A stretch of DNA of 64,000 bases from Flavobacterium anhuiense (GCF_004151235.1 NZ_JUIV01000008.1:124001-188000), one strand, 5' to 3'. Counted from the first letter of the stretch, positions 51,520 to 59,577 are shown. Numbers and translations are program-made. The notes: generated by a model not told the origin, from the letters alone.

Positions 51520-51527
51520 TAATTTTG
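51520..51527 (+). promoter_or_regulatory. -7 promoter box (TAATTTTG) of pyrF
   Basis: Exact TAnnTTTG, 20 nt before the ATG. TTTGTAATTTTGCCG matches the prfA promoter. Confidence 0.65.
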
Positions 51528-51547
51528 CCGCACAAGCAAAAAAGAAT

Positions 51548-52366
51548 ATGACAACACAACAACTACACGAACAAATTCTTCAAAAAAAATCATTTTTATG
51601 CGTTGGCTTAGATCCAGATCTGACAAAGATTCCGCAACATTTATTAGAAACAGAAGATCCTATTTTTGAATTTAATAAAGCAATCATTGATGCCACTCAC
51701 GATTTGACTGTTGGATACAAACCAAACACAGCTTTTTTTGAAGCATACGGAATAAAAGGATGGATGTCTCTGCAAAAAACGATTAATTATATCAACGAAA
51801 ATTATCCTGATATTTTTACAATTGCAGATGCAAAACGCGGTGATATTGGAAACACTTCTAGCATGTATGCTAAAGCTTTTTTTGAAGACTTGAATTTTGA
51901 TAGTGTAACGGTTGCTCCTTATATGGGAAAAGATTCTGTTGAGCCTTTTCTAGCTTTCGAAAACAAACATACGATTATGTTGGCTTTAACGTCAAATGAA
52001 GGCGCTTTCGATTTCCAGACTTTAAACACAAACGGAAAAGAATTATACAAACAAGTTCTAGAAACTTCTAAAACTTGGAAAAACAGCGAAAACTTGATGT
52101 ACGTTGTTGGTGCAACCAAAGCAGAATATTTTACCGAAATCAGAAAAATTGTTCCTGATAGTTTCTTATTGGTTCCAGGAATTGGCGCTCAAGGCGGAAG
52201 TCTGTCTGAAGTTTGCAAATACGGAATGAATGATAAAGTAGGTCTTTTGGTAAATTCTGCAAGAGCGATTATTTACGCTTCAAAAGGAACCGATTTTGCT
52301 GAAAAGGCTAGAGAAGAAGCTTTGAAAGTGCAGCAAGAAATGGCTGAGATTATTGCTAATAAATAA
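51548..52366 (+). CDS. pyrF: Orotidine 5'-phosphate decarboxylase, type 2
   Basis: Converts OMP to UMP in pyrimidine synthesis. The protein has 272 residues, a long type 2 (TIGR02127) form. The catalytic Lys/Asp network is in [23 protein letters not shown] (~95-115; family DAKRGDI), with the substrate phosphate loop at [13 protein letters not shown] (~212-222) and the C-terminal [13 protein letters not shown]. All are intact. A word array follows the stop closely. Confidence 0.97.
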   Translation: MTTQQLHEQILQKKSFLCVGLDPDLTKIPQHLLETEDPIFEFNKAIIDATHDLTVGYKPNTAFFEAYGIKGWMSLQKTINYINENYPDIFTIADAKRGDIGNTSSMYAKAFFEDLNFDSVTVAPYMGKDSVEPFLAFENKHTIMLALTSNEGAFDFQTLNTNGKELYKQVLETSKTWKNSENLMYVVGATKAEYFTEIRKIVPDSFLLVPGIGAQGGSLSEVCKYGMNDKVGLLVNSARAIIYASKGTDFAEKAREEALKVQQEMAEIIANK

Positions 52367-52368
52367 AA

Positions 52369-52433
52369 GTTTTCAATCTCGGTTTTCAGTCGCAGTTCAT
52401 AATGAGACTGAAAACGGCGACTGCGACTAAAAA
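52369..52433. repeat. Inverted word repeat after pyrF (CGGTTTTCAGTCGCAG family)
   Basis: TCGGTTTTCAGTCGCAG is followed by GACTGAAAACGGCGACTGCGAC, inverted, between the pyrF stop and the next ATG. It starts 2-11 nt past the stop. Confidence 0.65.
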
Positions 52434-52435
52434 CT

Positions 52436-53236
52436 ATGAAACAACTAACAGATCAAATAGGAAAGGTTCATACTTTCGAAAAAGCTCCAAAACGAATTAT
52501 TTCTCTTGTTCCTTCACAAACCGAATTGCTTTATGATTTAGGTTTGGAAGAAAAAATTATCGGAATAACAAAGTTTTGTATTCATCCGTTTCATTTTAAA
52601 TCTACCAAAAAGATTGTTGGCGGAACGAAGAAAATTCACTTTGAAAAAATAAAGCTTTTAGAACCAGATATTATTATCTGCAATAAAGAAGAAAATACGC
52701 TTGAAATTGTAGAACAGTTAAGCACAATCTGTCCAGTTTGGGTTACGAATATTGTTTCTATTGAAGATAATTTTCAGATGATTTCAGATTTCGGACAATT
52801 ATTCAACTGCCGAACCGAAGCCCAGAAATGGAACGACAAATTGGCTTTCGCCTTGAGCGATTTTAAAAATTATATAAAAGACATACAGGAAAAGAAAGCG
52901 GCTTATTTTATTTGGAAAAATCCCTATATGGTAGCTGGAAAAGATACTTATATCAATGAGCTCTTAAAACTAAATCATTTTAATAATATCTACGAAGACA
53001 AAGGACGTTATCCTGAAATTGAATTAAAGAAAATGCGTTTAGAAGGCGACCCTGATATTGTTTTCCTTTCATCAGAACCGTATCCTTTCAAAGAAGAAGA
53101 TGCCTTCGAAATAGGAAGATTCACGCATCATGCTAAAACTATTTTTGTTGACGGTGAAATGTTCTCTTGGCACGGCAGCAGATTGCTAAAGGCGTTTCCG
53201 TATTTTAAATTACTTCATGAAAGATTGAAGAATTAG
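52436..53236 (+). CDS. BtuF-like helical-backbone metal receptor, without signal peptide
   Basis: A 266-residue ABC-type periplasmic binding fold of the helical-backbone class (APKRIISLVPSQTELLYDLGLEEKIIGIT, then KIVGGTKKIHFEKIKLLEPDIIICNKEENT, then a TroA-like second lobe). Such domains bind cobalamin, haem or siderophore complexes. The N-terminus MKQLTDQIGKVHTFEKAPK has no signal peptide or lipobox, so it looks cytoplasmic. A missed upstream start is unlikely, as the space upstream is a repeat and then pyrF. No permease or ATPase is nearby. Role unknown. Confidence 0.85.
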   Translation: MKQLTDQIGKVHTFEKAPKRIISLVPSQTELLYDLGLEEKIIGITKFCIHPFHFKSTKKIVGGTKKIHFEKIKLLEPDIIICNKEENTLEIVEQLSTICPVWVTNIVSIEDNFQMISDFGQLFNCRTEAQKWNDKLAFALSDFKNYIKDIQEKKAAYFIWKNPYMVAGKDTYINELLKLNHFNNIYEDKGRYPEIELKKMRLEGDPDIVFLSSEPYPFKEEDAFEIGRFTHHAKTIFVDGEMFSWHGSRLLKAFPYFKLLHERLKN

Positions 53237-53291
53237 TTTTCTTTTGTTTCAAGTTTCAGGTTCCAAGTTACTATCTTGACGAGTAATTTTT

Positions 53292-53590
53292 ACCGCAAAG
53301 AGCGCAAAGATTCACGCAAAGTTCGCAAAGTTTTTTAGACAAAGCTTTGCGAACTTTGTGTTTTTATGCAAAACCTCTTGAGAAAAAACTTTGCGTTCTT
53401 TGCGTTAAAATTATGTTCAAAGTAAAGCAAGCAACTTGAAGCTTGAAAGTTTAACCGCAAAGAGCGCAAAGGAATTACGCAAAGTTCGCAAAGTTTTTAC
53501 ATAAAGCTTTGCGGACTTTGCGTTTTGTGTTAAACTCTTAAATAAAAAACTTTGCGCTCTTTGCGGTAAAATTATATTCAAAGTAAGGCA
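53292..53590. repeat. Two tandem CGCAAAG hairpin repeats (162-bp period)
   Basis: Starting at about 53294 and 53456, each ~135-bp unit reads ACCGCAAAGAGCGCAAAG, then CGCAAAGTTCGCAAAGTTTTT, then their inverted copies, ending in TAAAATTATGTTCAAAGTAA-like sequence. Each unit can fold back on itself. The word is CGCAAAG(N)1-3. Just before, after the stop at 53236, a TTTCAAG/TTCCAAG word array occurs and is inverted at ~53430-53448. Confidence 0.85.
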
Positions 53591-53649
53591 GCTTAAGAAT
53601 CAAATTTCAGTTTCGATAATTTGGAATTTTTTTTATTGAAATTTAGCCC

Positions 53650-53685
53650 AAAAAAGAATGCCGACATCTCGAAGACGCCGGCATT
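53650..53685 (-). terminator. Terminator of mini-gene copy 1
   Basis: A 12-bp stem with TTCG-type loop (AATGCCGGCGTC with GATGTCGGCATT on the minus strand, including G-U pairs), then CTTTTTT. Copy 2 has the same structure with compensating or wobble changes. Confidence 0.85.
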
Positions 53686-53687
53686 AT

Positions 53688-53747
53688 TTAACTAACCAAA
53701 ACCAAAATAATAAATAACCAGTTTATTACAGTACAAAGATCAGACAT
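53688..53747 (-). CDS. Mini-ORF copy 1: 19-residue hydrophobic peptide
   Basis: ATG to TAA, 19 residues: MSDLCTVINWLFIILVLVS. A short polar start is followed by a single membrane-spanning-length segment. Copy 2, 325 bp to the right on the same strand, encodes MSDICNVINWLFIILVLVS, with two synonymous, one conservative and one other codon change. The 5' flank (CTTAACAGCA then a TTGATAT just before the ATG) and the terminator are shared. Resemblance to Ibs-type type I toxins (18-19 residues, tandem copies) is in size and layout only. No antisense RNA is shown and the promoter is not certain. Confidence 0.45.
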   Translation of the reverse strand: MSDLCTVINWLFIILVLVS

Positions 53748-53974
53748 ATATCAAACTTATGCTGTTAAGGTCTTGTTATTACTTTGTTGGGTATAAGTTA
53801 ATATTAAAATATTTTAAAAAATTCCAATATTTTGAAATTCCAAATTTCCAGTTTCGAAAAAGCGGAATTTGTTTTTTTGTTTTACTTGGATTTTAATCTA
53901 AAAGGGAAGTTTTACGAGAATCGGAATTTGGAATTTTTTATTGGAATTTAAAAAATCCTGTTAGGATTTAACCC

Positions 53975-54010
53975 AAAAAAGAATGCCGGCATCTCGAAGA
54001 AGCCGGCATC
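53975..54010 (-). terminator. Terminator of mini-gene copy 2
   Basis: GATGCCGGC pairs with GCCGGCATT (minus strand, one G-U pair), then CTTTTTT, as in copy 1. Confidence 0.85.
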
Positions 54011-54012
54011 AT

Positions 54013-54072
54013 TTAACTAACCAAAACCAAAATAATAAATAACCAGTTTATTACATTACAAATGTCCGACAT
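54013..54072 (-). CDS. Mini-ORF copy 2: 19-residue hydrophobic peptide
   Basis: ATG to TAA, 19 residues: MSDICNVINWLFIILVLVS. It differs from copy 1 in codons 2-4 and 6 only, with the last 13 codons identical at the DNA level. The upstream block CAACAAAGTAATAACAA, then ACCTTAACAGCA, is shared with copy 1, so a duplication of about 150-200 bp created the pair. Alternatively this is a duplicated small RNA whose reading frame is incidental. The stretch between the copies (53748-53974) holds degenerate TTGGAATTT words; the stretch from 54121 to 54333 is AT-rich with nothing recognised. Confidence 0.45.
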   Translation of the reverse strand: MSDICNVINWLFIILVLVS

Positions 54073-54333
54073 ATATCAATTTTTTGCTGTTAAGGTTTTG
54101 TTATTACTTTGTTGACCATACGTTAAGATTTGTAAAAGGACTGTTTTGAGCTTTCTGTAACGTTAAATAGTGTTTGGTTATTAAAATACAATAACAATCA
54201 GTTTTGTTTATGAATGTATTAAATAGAAGCTTGTATGTTTGGTAAAATGCTAAAAATCAGAATTATTGGAGCAGGCAAAAAATTAACAACTGCAAACATA
54301 AACTCCCGTTTCAAGCGATCAAAAACAGCAATT

Positions 54334-54377
54334 AATAATAAAACCCGACAGGTTTAAAACCTGTCGGGTTTATTATT
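54334..54377. terminator. Bidirectional terminator downstream of purU
   Basis: AAAACCCGACAGGTTT pairs with AAACCTGTCGGGTTT, extended by an AATAAT/ATTATT outer stem with one bulge. Between it and purU is a CTTTGAATCTTTGCCACTTGG word array (54436-54466). Confidence 0.8.
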
Positions 54378-54466
54378 TTGAGATGTTTATTGTAAGACTG
54401 AGCGAACTCTAAGTTTTTTAGTTAAAGAAAAGCCTCTGTACCTTTGAATCTTTGCCACTTGGAACC

Positions 54467-55321
54467 TTAAGAAAATACAACAGTTTTATTACTGTAAACC
54501 ATTGTTTTTCTTTCAGCGTGCAGTTTAATGGCTCTTGCCAAAACGATGCGTTCCAAATCACGGCCTTTCATGATAAAATCTTCTACAGAATGAATATGGG
54601 AAACTCTTGCAATATCTTGCTCGATGATTGGACCTTCGTCTAATTCTTCTGTTACGTAATGGCTAGTTGCTCCAATAATTTTCACTCCACGTTTAAAAGC
54701 TGAATGATATGGTTTTGCACCAGGAAATGCAGGTAAAAACGAATGATGGATATTGATGATTTTATTTTCGTACAGCGAAATCACTTTTGGAGTTACAATT
54801 TGCATATAACGCGCCAAAACGATAAAATTGATCTGATATCTTTTTAAAAGTTCAATTTGTCTTGCTTCGCCTTCTTCTTTGTTATCTTTTGTGAAGGGAA
54901 CATAGTGAAACGGAATATCAAAACGTTCAGCAATAGATCGCAAATCATTATGGTTGCTTATGATCATCGGAATCTCAACACCTAATTCATCAGCACTGTA
55001 ACGTCCTAAAATATCAAACAAACAGTGATCGTATTTAGAAACAAACAAAGCCATTTTAGGTTTCTGCTCCTGATTGTATAAATCCCAAGACATGTTGAAA
55101 TCGGCAGCAATCGTCTGGCTGAATTCTTCTTTTATGGCTTCAATGCTATTGCCTTGATTAGTAAATTCACATTCTAAACGCATAAAAAACACATTTTGTT
55201 CTACATCAACATGCTGGTCAATGTAGGTGATGTTTCCTTCTACCTTAGCAATAAAAGTAGTTACTGCAGCGATAATTCCCTTTTGGTCTTTACAGTGAAT
55301 GAGTATGGTAATTTTTTGCAT
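54467..55321 (-). CDS. purU: Formyltetrahydrofolate deformylase
   Basis: Hydrolyses 10-formyl-THF to THF and formate, supplying formate for purine synthesis and recycling folate. I use the ATG at 55321 (284 aa, MQKITILIHCKDQKGIIAAV); a GTG 24 nt upstream gives a longer N-terminus without support. The ACT domain (~1-80) is followed by the formyltransferase catalytic core (KMALFVSKYDHCLFDIL, YMQIVTPKVI, NIHHSFLPAFPGAKPYHSAFKRGVKIIGATSHYV: Asn/His/Asp site). Length equals E. coli PurU. Confidence 0.97.
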   Translation of the reverse strand: MQKITILIHCKDQKGIIAAVTTFIAKVEGNITYIDQHVDVEQNVFFMRLECEFTNQGNSIEAIKEEFSQTIAADFNMSWDLYNQEQKPKMALFVSKYDHCLFDILGRYSADELGVEIPMIISNHNDLRSIAERFDIPFHYVPFTKDNKEEGEARQIELLKRYQINFIVLARYMQIVTPKVISLYENKIINIHHSFLPAFPGAKPYHSAFKRGVKIIGATSHYVTEELDEGPIIEQDIARVSHIHSVEDFIMKGRDLERIVLARAIKLHAERKTMVYSNKTVVFS

Positions 55322-55349
55322 TTCAGTTTGTTTTTGGTTAGTCACAAAG

Positions 55350-55396
55350 ATGCTGAGATGCTAAGACACTTAGTATCTTAGAAGCTTAGCAACTTT
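55350..55396. repeat. CTAAG word array after the DUF4197 stop
   Basis: Relative to the minus-strand DUF4197 gene it reads GTTGCTAAG, CTTCTAAG, ATACTAAG and starts 4 nt after the stop (55401). The array also extends toward purU (GATGCTGAGATGCTAAG). Confidence 0.75.
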
Positions 55397-55400
55397 AGAA

Positions 55401-56120
55401 TTATTTTCCATCCTGCATAGCAAAAACCTTTTGCAATAAAGGCGTTGTTCTTGCAGAGATGTTATTTCTGATATCTTTTTCTTCAACAGCAATCATTTTA
55501 AAAACACCAGACAAAGCCTGATTGGTTGTATAATCAGTCAAATCTGGATTTACTTTTTTTACTAATGGAATAGTGTTGTATTTGGTTATAATTTTTGTCC
55601 AAACAGCATCTGCGCCCACTTTTTCGAAAGAGCTTTTAATTACTGGGTTAAATTTGGCATATAAAGAAGTCGTTGTACTGTTTTGCAAATAATTTGTTGC
55701 GGCATTGTCGCTTCCTAAAAGTATGTTTTTAGCATCTGTAAAAGACATGTTTTTTACTGCTGTAACAAAAATCGGAGTAGCTTCTTTTACGGCATCTTCT
55801 GCAGCACGGTTCAGCATCTTGATTCCTTCATCTGCAAGAGAACTTAATCCTACTTTACGAAGTGTTGCATCTACTTTCTGCAATTCTTCGGGCATTAAAA
55901 TTTTTACAGCTTCGTTTTTATAAAAACCATCTACAGCGGTTAATTTACTTACTTGTTGTGTAATTCCTTTATTTAAAGCTTCTTTTAATCCAGAAGCAAT
56001 GTCGACAGTTCCTGTAGTAGGAATCTGAGATGCGATCTGAGGCAATTGATTTAATGTTTGTTGCACTTGTGCGCAAGATGTAAGCGAAAATGTAACGGCT
56101 AATAGTAAAATCTTTTTCAT
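55401..56120 (-). CDS. DUF4197 lipoprotein
   Basis: A 239-residue lipoprotein (lipobox SLTSCAQ), almost all helical, with the DUF4197 landmarks: ASGLKEALNKGITQQVSKLTAVDGFYKN, VKILMPEELQKVDATLRKVGLSSLADEGIKMLNRAAEDAVKEATPIF, and C-terminal DYTTNQALSGVFKMIAVEEKDIRNN. Widespread in Proteobacteria and Bacteroidota; function unknown. A TATTTTTG -7 box is at 56142-56149. Confidence 0.94.
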   Translation of the reverse strand: MKKILLLAVTFSLTSCAQVQQTLNQLPQIASQIPTTGTVDIASGLKEALNKGITQQVSKLTAVDGFYKNEAVKILMPEELQKVDATLRKVGLSSLADEGIKMLNRAAEDAVKEATPIFVTAVKNMSFTDAKNILLGSDNAATNYLQNSTTTSLYAKFNPVIKSSFEKVGADAVWTKIITKYNTIPLVKKVNPDLTDYTTNQALSGVFKMIAVEEKDIRNNISARTTPLLQKVFAMQDGK

Positions 56121-56141
56121 TTGGGGTTTTTATTTAAGTTT

Positions 56142-56149
56142 CAAAAATA
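56142..56149 (-). promoter_or_regulatory. -7 promoter box (TATTTTTG) of the DUF4197 gene
   Basis: Exact TAnnTTTG on the minus strand, 21 nt before the ATG. Confidence 0.55.
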
Positions 56150-56221
56150 CTACTTATTCAAAAACAACGCCACAATTTTATTTTAAGCAAACTAACATTT
56201 TGTTGTAAACTTAACATAAGA

Positions 56222-56259
56222 GAACTTAGTAACTTAGAATCTCATTTTCTTAGCATCTT
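56222..56259. repeat. CTAAG word array after the 56263 gene stop
   Basis: On the minus strand ATGCTAAG, then ATTCTAAG, TTACTAAG, starting 3 nt after that gene's stop codon. Confidence 0.7.
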
Positions 56260-56262
56260 GAT

Positions 56263-56826
56263 TTATGGCCATCCCATTCTAATATTATCCTGCCAGTAGG
56301 TTTTACTCGAAATGTAAACAGGTTTTGGCTGCATAATAGGTTTATTATGAACATCAAAATATTGAACACGAATGATTTTTTCATTAGAATCATCTTTCAT
56401 ATCAATATTTCCTTCGGCATCATCAATCAGTTTCTTTTTTTGGAGATACAAGGAAGGTTTTTCAATTATGTATTCTGTAACTGCTTCTCCGTTTAGTTTT
56501 AAATTGCAGCCAATCAAATTATAATTACTGTCAAAAGATTCAATTCTTTTTAGATAATTCTTTTCATAATAGTATATCTCAAAAGCGATACTACACGACC
56601 CTTGTTGAAGTTTATTGTTATGTAATCGGAATCGAAGTATTTGATTTTTAGCATTTGTAAATTCAACAGAACCGTTTCCTTGAGTGTCAATATTCTTGTT
56701 TAATATTCTAGCAGGTTTTGAGAATTGTTTGATTTGATTGGCGTAAACTTGGTGATTTTTGGCAGATTGTGCAAAAGAAGAAGCGCTCAGAAAAATTCCA
56801 GCGAATAAAAAGAAAAAAGATTTCAT
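56263..56826 (-). CDS. Secreted hypothetical protein (187 aa)
   Basis: Signal peptide MKSFFFLFAGIFLSASSFAQ, then a soluble domain (ARILNKNIDTQGNGSVEFTNAKNQ, IAFEIYYYEKNYLKRIESFDSNYNLIGC) and a C-terminal SSKTYWQDNIRMGWP. The beta pattern is like MORN/antitoxin-type YD-like fragments, but no family is recognised. It is monocistronic. Confidence 0.6.
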   Translation of the reverse strand: MKSFFFLFAGIFLSASSFAQSAKNHQVYANQIKQFSKPARILNKNIDTQGNGSVEFTNAKNQILRFRLHNNKLQQGSCSIAFEIYYYEKNYLKRIESFDSNYNLIGCNLKLNGEAVTEYIIEKPSLYLQKKKLIDDAEGNIDMKDDSNEKIIRVQYFDVHNKPIMQPKPVYISSKTYWQDNIRMGWP

Positions 56827-56890
56827 GATTTTTTTGAAAATTAATTTTTTATAGTATTTCTCGCGATTGCGATCAATTTATATATTTGTA

Positions 56891-57541
56891 TTAGATTATT
56901 CCAAAATCTTTAATTTCAGAAAGTTTAAATTTTTCTAATTCAGAATTAATTGTTTGATCCAGTTTTTCATGATTCATTAATAAAATTAAATCTTCTTTCC
57001 ATGTACTTTCATTGAATTTAGTTTTGATATTTTCTGGCCAATCTGAAATTTTATTTTTATAAAATGTTAATTCATCAAATGCTTTTTTAGATTTACCCAA
57101 TTTGAAATACAAAAGTATTAAACTTTCAAAAGCGTATAGTTCCCAATCAGACATATTGTTTTCAATATATTCAGATAAATCTTCTAATTTTAGATTGCTT
57201 TTTTGCAATAATGTAATTTTTTGTCGCATTCTTTCTGAAATACTTTTGAAATGATTGTGATGCCATTGCAAAGTAATGCTTTCTGAAACATTATGTTTAT
57301 TTGTTAAAGAATTGTTTACTCCAAGAGATATTATTGGAAATTCTGTCATTAAACTATGAATATGAAATATAACCTCGTACGAATCATTGTTGGAATAGGT
57401 TGCAAAATGTAATCCGCACAAAAATGGTCCATTTCGCCTAATTAAATGCATTGGTTTATATATTGTAAAATCAGGAAATTCGGAAGCCCAATCTTCTGTG
57501 ATTTTTTTCTTGTCTTTACGAGTAAATTTTTCGTATGCCAT
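56891..57541 (-). CDS. Hypothetical cytoplasmic protein (216 aa)
   Basis: I take the start at 57541 (MAYEKFTRKDKKKITEDWASE). Met codons 21 and 60 nt upstream are possible but sit in AT-rich sequence without a clear leader. The protein has a Trp/aromatic-rich N-terminal half (FPDFTIYKPMHLIRRNGPFLCGLHF, HWHHNHF-like segment QWHHNHFKSISER) and a helical C-terminal half resembling a tetratrico-like end. No family recognised. Confidence 0.55.
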   Translation of the reverse strand: MAYEKFTRKDKKKITEDWASEFPDFTIYKPMHLIRRNGPFLCGLHFATYSNNDSYEVIFHIHSLMTEFPIISLGVNNSLTNKHNVSESITLQWHHNHFKSISERMRQKITLLQKSNLKLEDLSEYIENNMSDWELYAFESLILLYFKLGKSKKAFDELTFYKNKISDWPENIKTKFNESTWKEDLILLMNHEKLDQTINSELEKFKLSEIKDFGII

Positions 57542-57709
57542 ATTTTCATTAAAAGAAATCATATTATAAACTATAAGATGATTTTTTATTATAATATGCA
57601 AATCTCATTTAAATTTATCTGATAAAAAGCCTCGAAAAGTTATATAGTTGCTAGTTTAAGACACATCATAAACATCAATAAAGTAAAGTCTTTCTAAAAA
57701 ACATAAAAA

Positions 57710-58132
57710 TTATTTTTTCAAAAGATCAATTTTTTCATTTGTATTCTCAATATAAACAGACATTTCACTGTATTTCCACGTACCTCTTTTTTCGCCTACA
57801 ATAAATAAAGTTCCCTTGCCTTTCGGACCTTTTAGTGGAACTTGTACATCGCAAGTTCGCACACTGTTGCTTGAGGTGACGGTTCCAGAAACGATTCCGT
57901 CTGTTTCTATAGGAGAACCAAGTTTTTCGACTACCAATTTATTATTTTGAAGCGCAGTCATAGATTCTTTATAAGCTTCAGAGTCTTTTAATACAGAAGT
58001 AACTTCGTAGAAAATTCCCCCTATAAATAATGCTACTAATATGATAAGAGTTAAACATCCACTAGGAATCAGCCATTTCCAATTTCTGTTTAGCCAGCTT
58101 TGTTTTTGTATTAGCTCATTAGAATCTTCCAT
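57710..58132 (-). CDS. Coa1-family (cytochrome c oxidase assembly factor-like) membrane protein
   Basis: A 140-residue protein with a cytoplasmic N-terminus, one membrane segment (WLIPSGCLTLIILVALFIGGIFY) and a periplasmic Coa1-like domain (SEAYKESMTALQNNKLVVEKLGSPIE then VPLKGPKGKGTLFIVGEKRGTWKYSEM). In mitochondria Coa1/TIM21-like domains help cytochrome oxidase assembly; bacterial members are common, often in other contexts, and the role is unproven. No oxidase genes are near. Confidence 0.88.
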   Translation of the reverse strand: MEDSNELIQKQSWLNRNWKWLIPSGCLTLIILVALFIGGIFYEVTSVLKDSEAYKESMTALQNNKLVVEKLGSPIETDGIVSGTVTSSNSVRTCDVQVPLKGPKGKGTLFIVGEKRGTWKYSEMSVYIENTNEKIDLLKK

Positions 58133-58207
58133 ATATTAGAGGTTTAAGTGAAATGACTAAGCTAAAATAAGTATAAAATCTCTTGGTTTTTAGAGTTTTA
58201 TATAAAA

Positions 58208-58237
58208 AAATCTTCTTACGTGTTTATAAGAAGATTT
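58208..58237 (-). terminator. Terminator after the SGNH hydrolase gene
   Basis: AAATCTTCTTA pairs with TAAGAAGATTT, with T's on the minus strand, 22 bp past the stop. Confidence 0.8.
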
Positions 58238-58258
58238 TCAGAGTTGTAACTTGACAAA

Positions 58259-59128
58259 TTATTTATTGCTATAGGCGATTTCTTCAAGTGCTATAGGATC
58301 ACTTATGGCTTTTGACACTTCCTGTTTTCTCATGCTATCATTATCACCAGTTCCAGTGCTTAAAATTAACTTTTTAGGAATAATCGGTTTTTTTTCAAAG
58401 ATTGTGGTATATAATAAAACAGCCTGAAGAAATCCTCCATCATTTAAAAAATGAGGAGTGTTTTGGCCGTAGCAAAGATTATCGGTATTGTTTTTTAAAT
58501 AATTATAGCCACTTTTACCACTATAGGCATCTTTAACAGCATCACCAATTCTCAATAATCCTGCATTTTTTATAAAGGCGGTAGCCAAGACTGTATTTTT
58601 TCGTAATTCTTTATAATAATTATTGTATTGTGAATCTGAATAAGGTAGTGGAGTCATATTTTGATACACATAAATTGCAACATCAGGACTATTTTTGTGT
58701 ATCTTTTCAGCTAACATTTTTAGATTTGATCTGTATTTCTCAATATTCTTCAATGCAATTGATGTCGACTCTTGAAGCACCACATAATCATAATAATTTC
58801 CATCTTTATCAATGTTTGAAAAATTCTGATTAGCTTCTGTTTTATTTGTAAAATAAACTTTATCCAATCCCACGCCCAACGTGGTTAGCTGATCAATATT
58901 TATGTTTTTATTACTGGCATTGCAAAGTTCTTGGAATAAAGTAGGGGCGCTGATAAAATACTCTAATTGACTATTTCCAATAAATAGTATACGAGACGGT
59001 CCTACTGCTTTTGGTGCTTTTGGTTTATTGTTTCCATCAGAAACAGTTGAATTCTTGGACGTAAAATTATTACATGAAGTAAAGAGAGTTGAAACAGAAA
59101 CACCAAGAATTAAAATGCATTTTTTCAT
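58259..59128 (-). CDS. SGNH/GDSL-type hydrolase lipoprotein (DUF4886-like)
   Basis: A 289-residue lipoprotein (lipobox STLFTSCNNF). The SGNH fold: block I ILFIGNSQLEYF (Ser in GNS), block II around GVGLDKVYF, then YDYVVLQESTS (block III), and the C-terminal His in NTPHFLNDGGFLQAVLLYTTIF. Close to the DUF4886 subgroup common in Bacteroidota. An esterase or acyl-hydrolase role in the periplasm or at the outer membrane is expected; substrate unknown. Confidence 0.85.
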   Translation of the reverse strand: MKKCILILGVSVSTLFTSCNNFTSKNSTVSDGNNKPKAPKAVGPSRILFIGNSQLEYFISAPTLFQELCNASNKNINIDQLTTLGVGLDKVYFTNKTEANQNFSNIDKDGNYYDYVVLQESTSIALKNIEKYRSNLKMLAEKIHKNSPDVAIYVYQNMTPLPYSDSQYNNYYKELRKNTVLATAFIKNAGLLRIGDAVKDAYSGKSGYNYLKNNTDNLCYGQNTPHFLNDGGFLQAVLLYTTIFEKKPIIPKKLILSTGTGDNDSMRKQEVSKAISDPIALEEIAYSNK

Positions 59129-59229
59129 TGTAGTTTTTTATTAAAAAAAGATTTGCAAATCTCTTTCCAACATGTCATGATTTCAACCTCAAAAGGTTTT
59201 TAAAATATCATTTTAGGACAAAAAAAACA

Positions 59230-59577
59230 TTACTGCAGATATTGTAAATCAGGGTGATATATCGGATGGTTCTTTTTTAACTCGTTTAATATGTTTTGAG
59301 TATAATCTTTACCGCCTTTCAAAAAATAAAATAAAGATTTTACCACATAAATAGGCGCGTATGGGAAAATGCGCCAGCTTAGAGACAAATTCAGAAAAAA
59401 GTGTCTTAAAGCATATTTAAAAGTGCCTTCATTGGGGCGTATAAAATAGACATTAGGTTCCTTTGTCTTTTTTACCATTTCAGAAACAATAAATGGAAAC
59501 ATGATAAATTTGCCTCCCTGCTGAATTAAAACGTTTATTTCAAACATTGTAAGGCCTTCAATATTATTTGTTTTCAT
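59230..59577 (-). CDS. Hypothetical protein (115 aa), possibly membrane-associated
   Basis: I do not recognise it. It begins MKTNNIEGLTMFEINVLIQQGG and has an amphipathic central region (KYALRHFFLNLSLSWRIFPYAPIYVVKSLFYFLKGG) that could lie on or cross the membrane. No signal peptide. It stands alone between the SGNH hydrolase and the L,D-transpeptidase. Confidence 0.6.
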   Translation of the reverse strand: MKTNNIEGLTMFEINVLIQQGGKFIMFPFIVSEMVKKTKEPNVYFIRPNEGTFKYALRHFFLNLSLSWRIFPYAPIYVVKSLFYFLKGGKDYTQNILNELKKNHPIYHPDLQYLQ

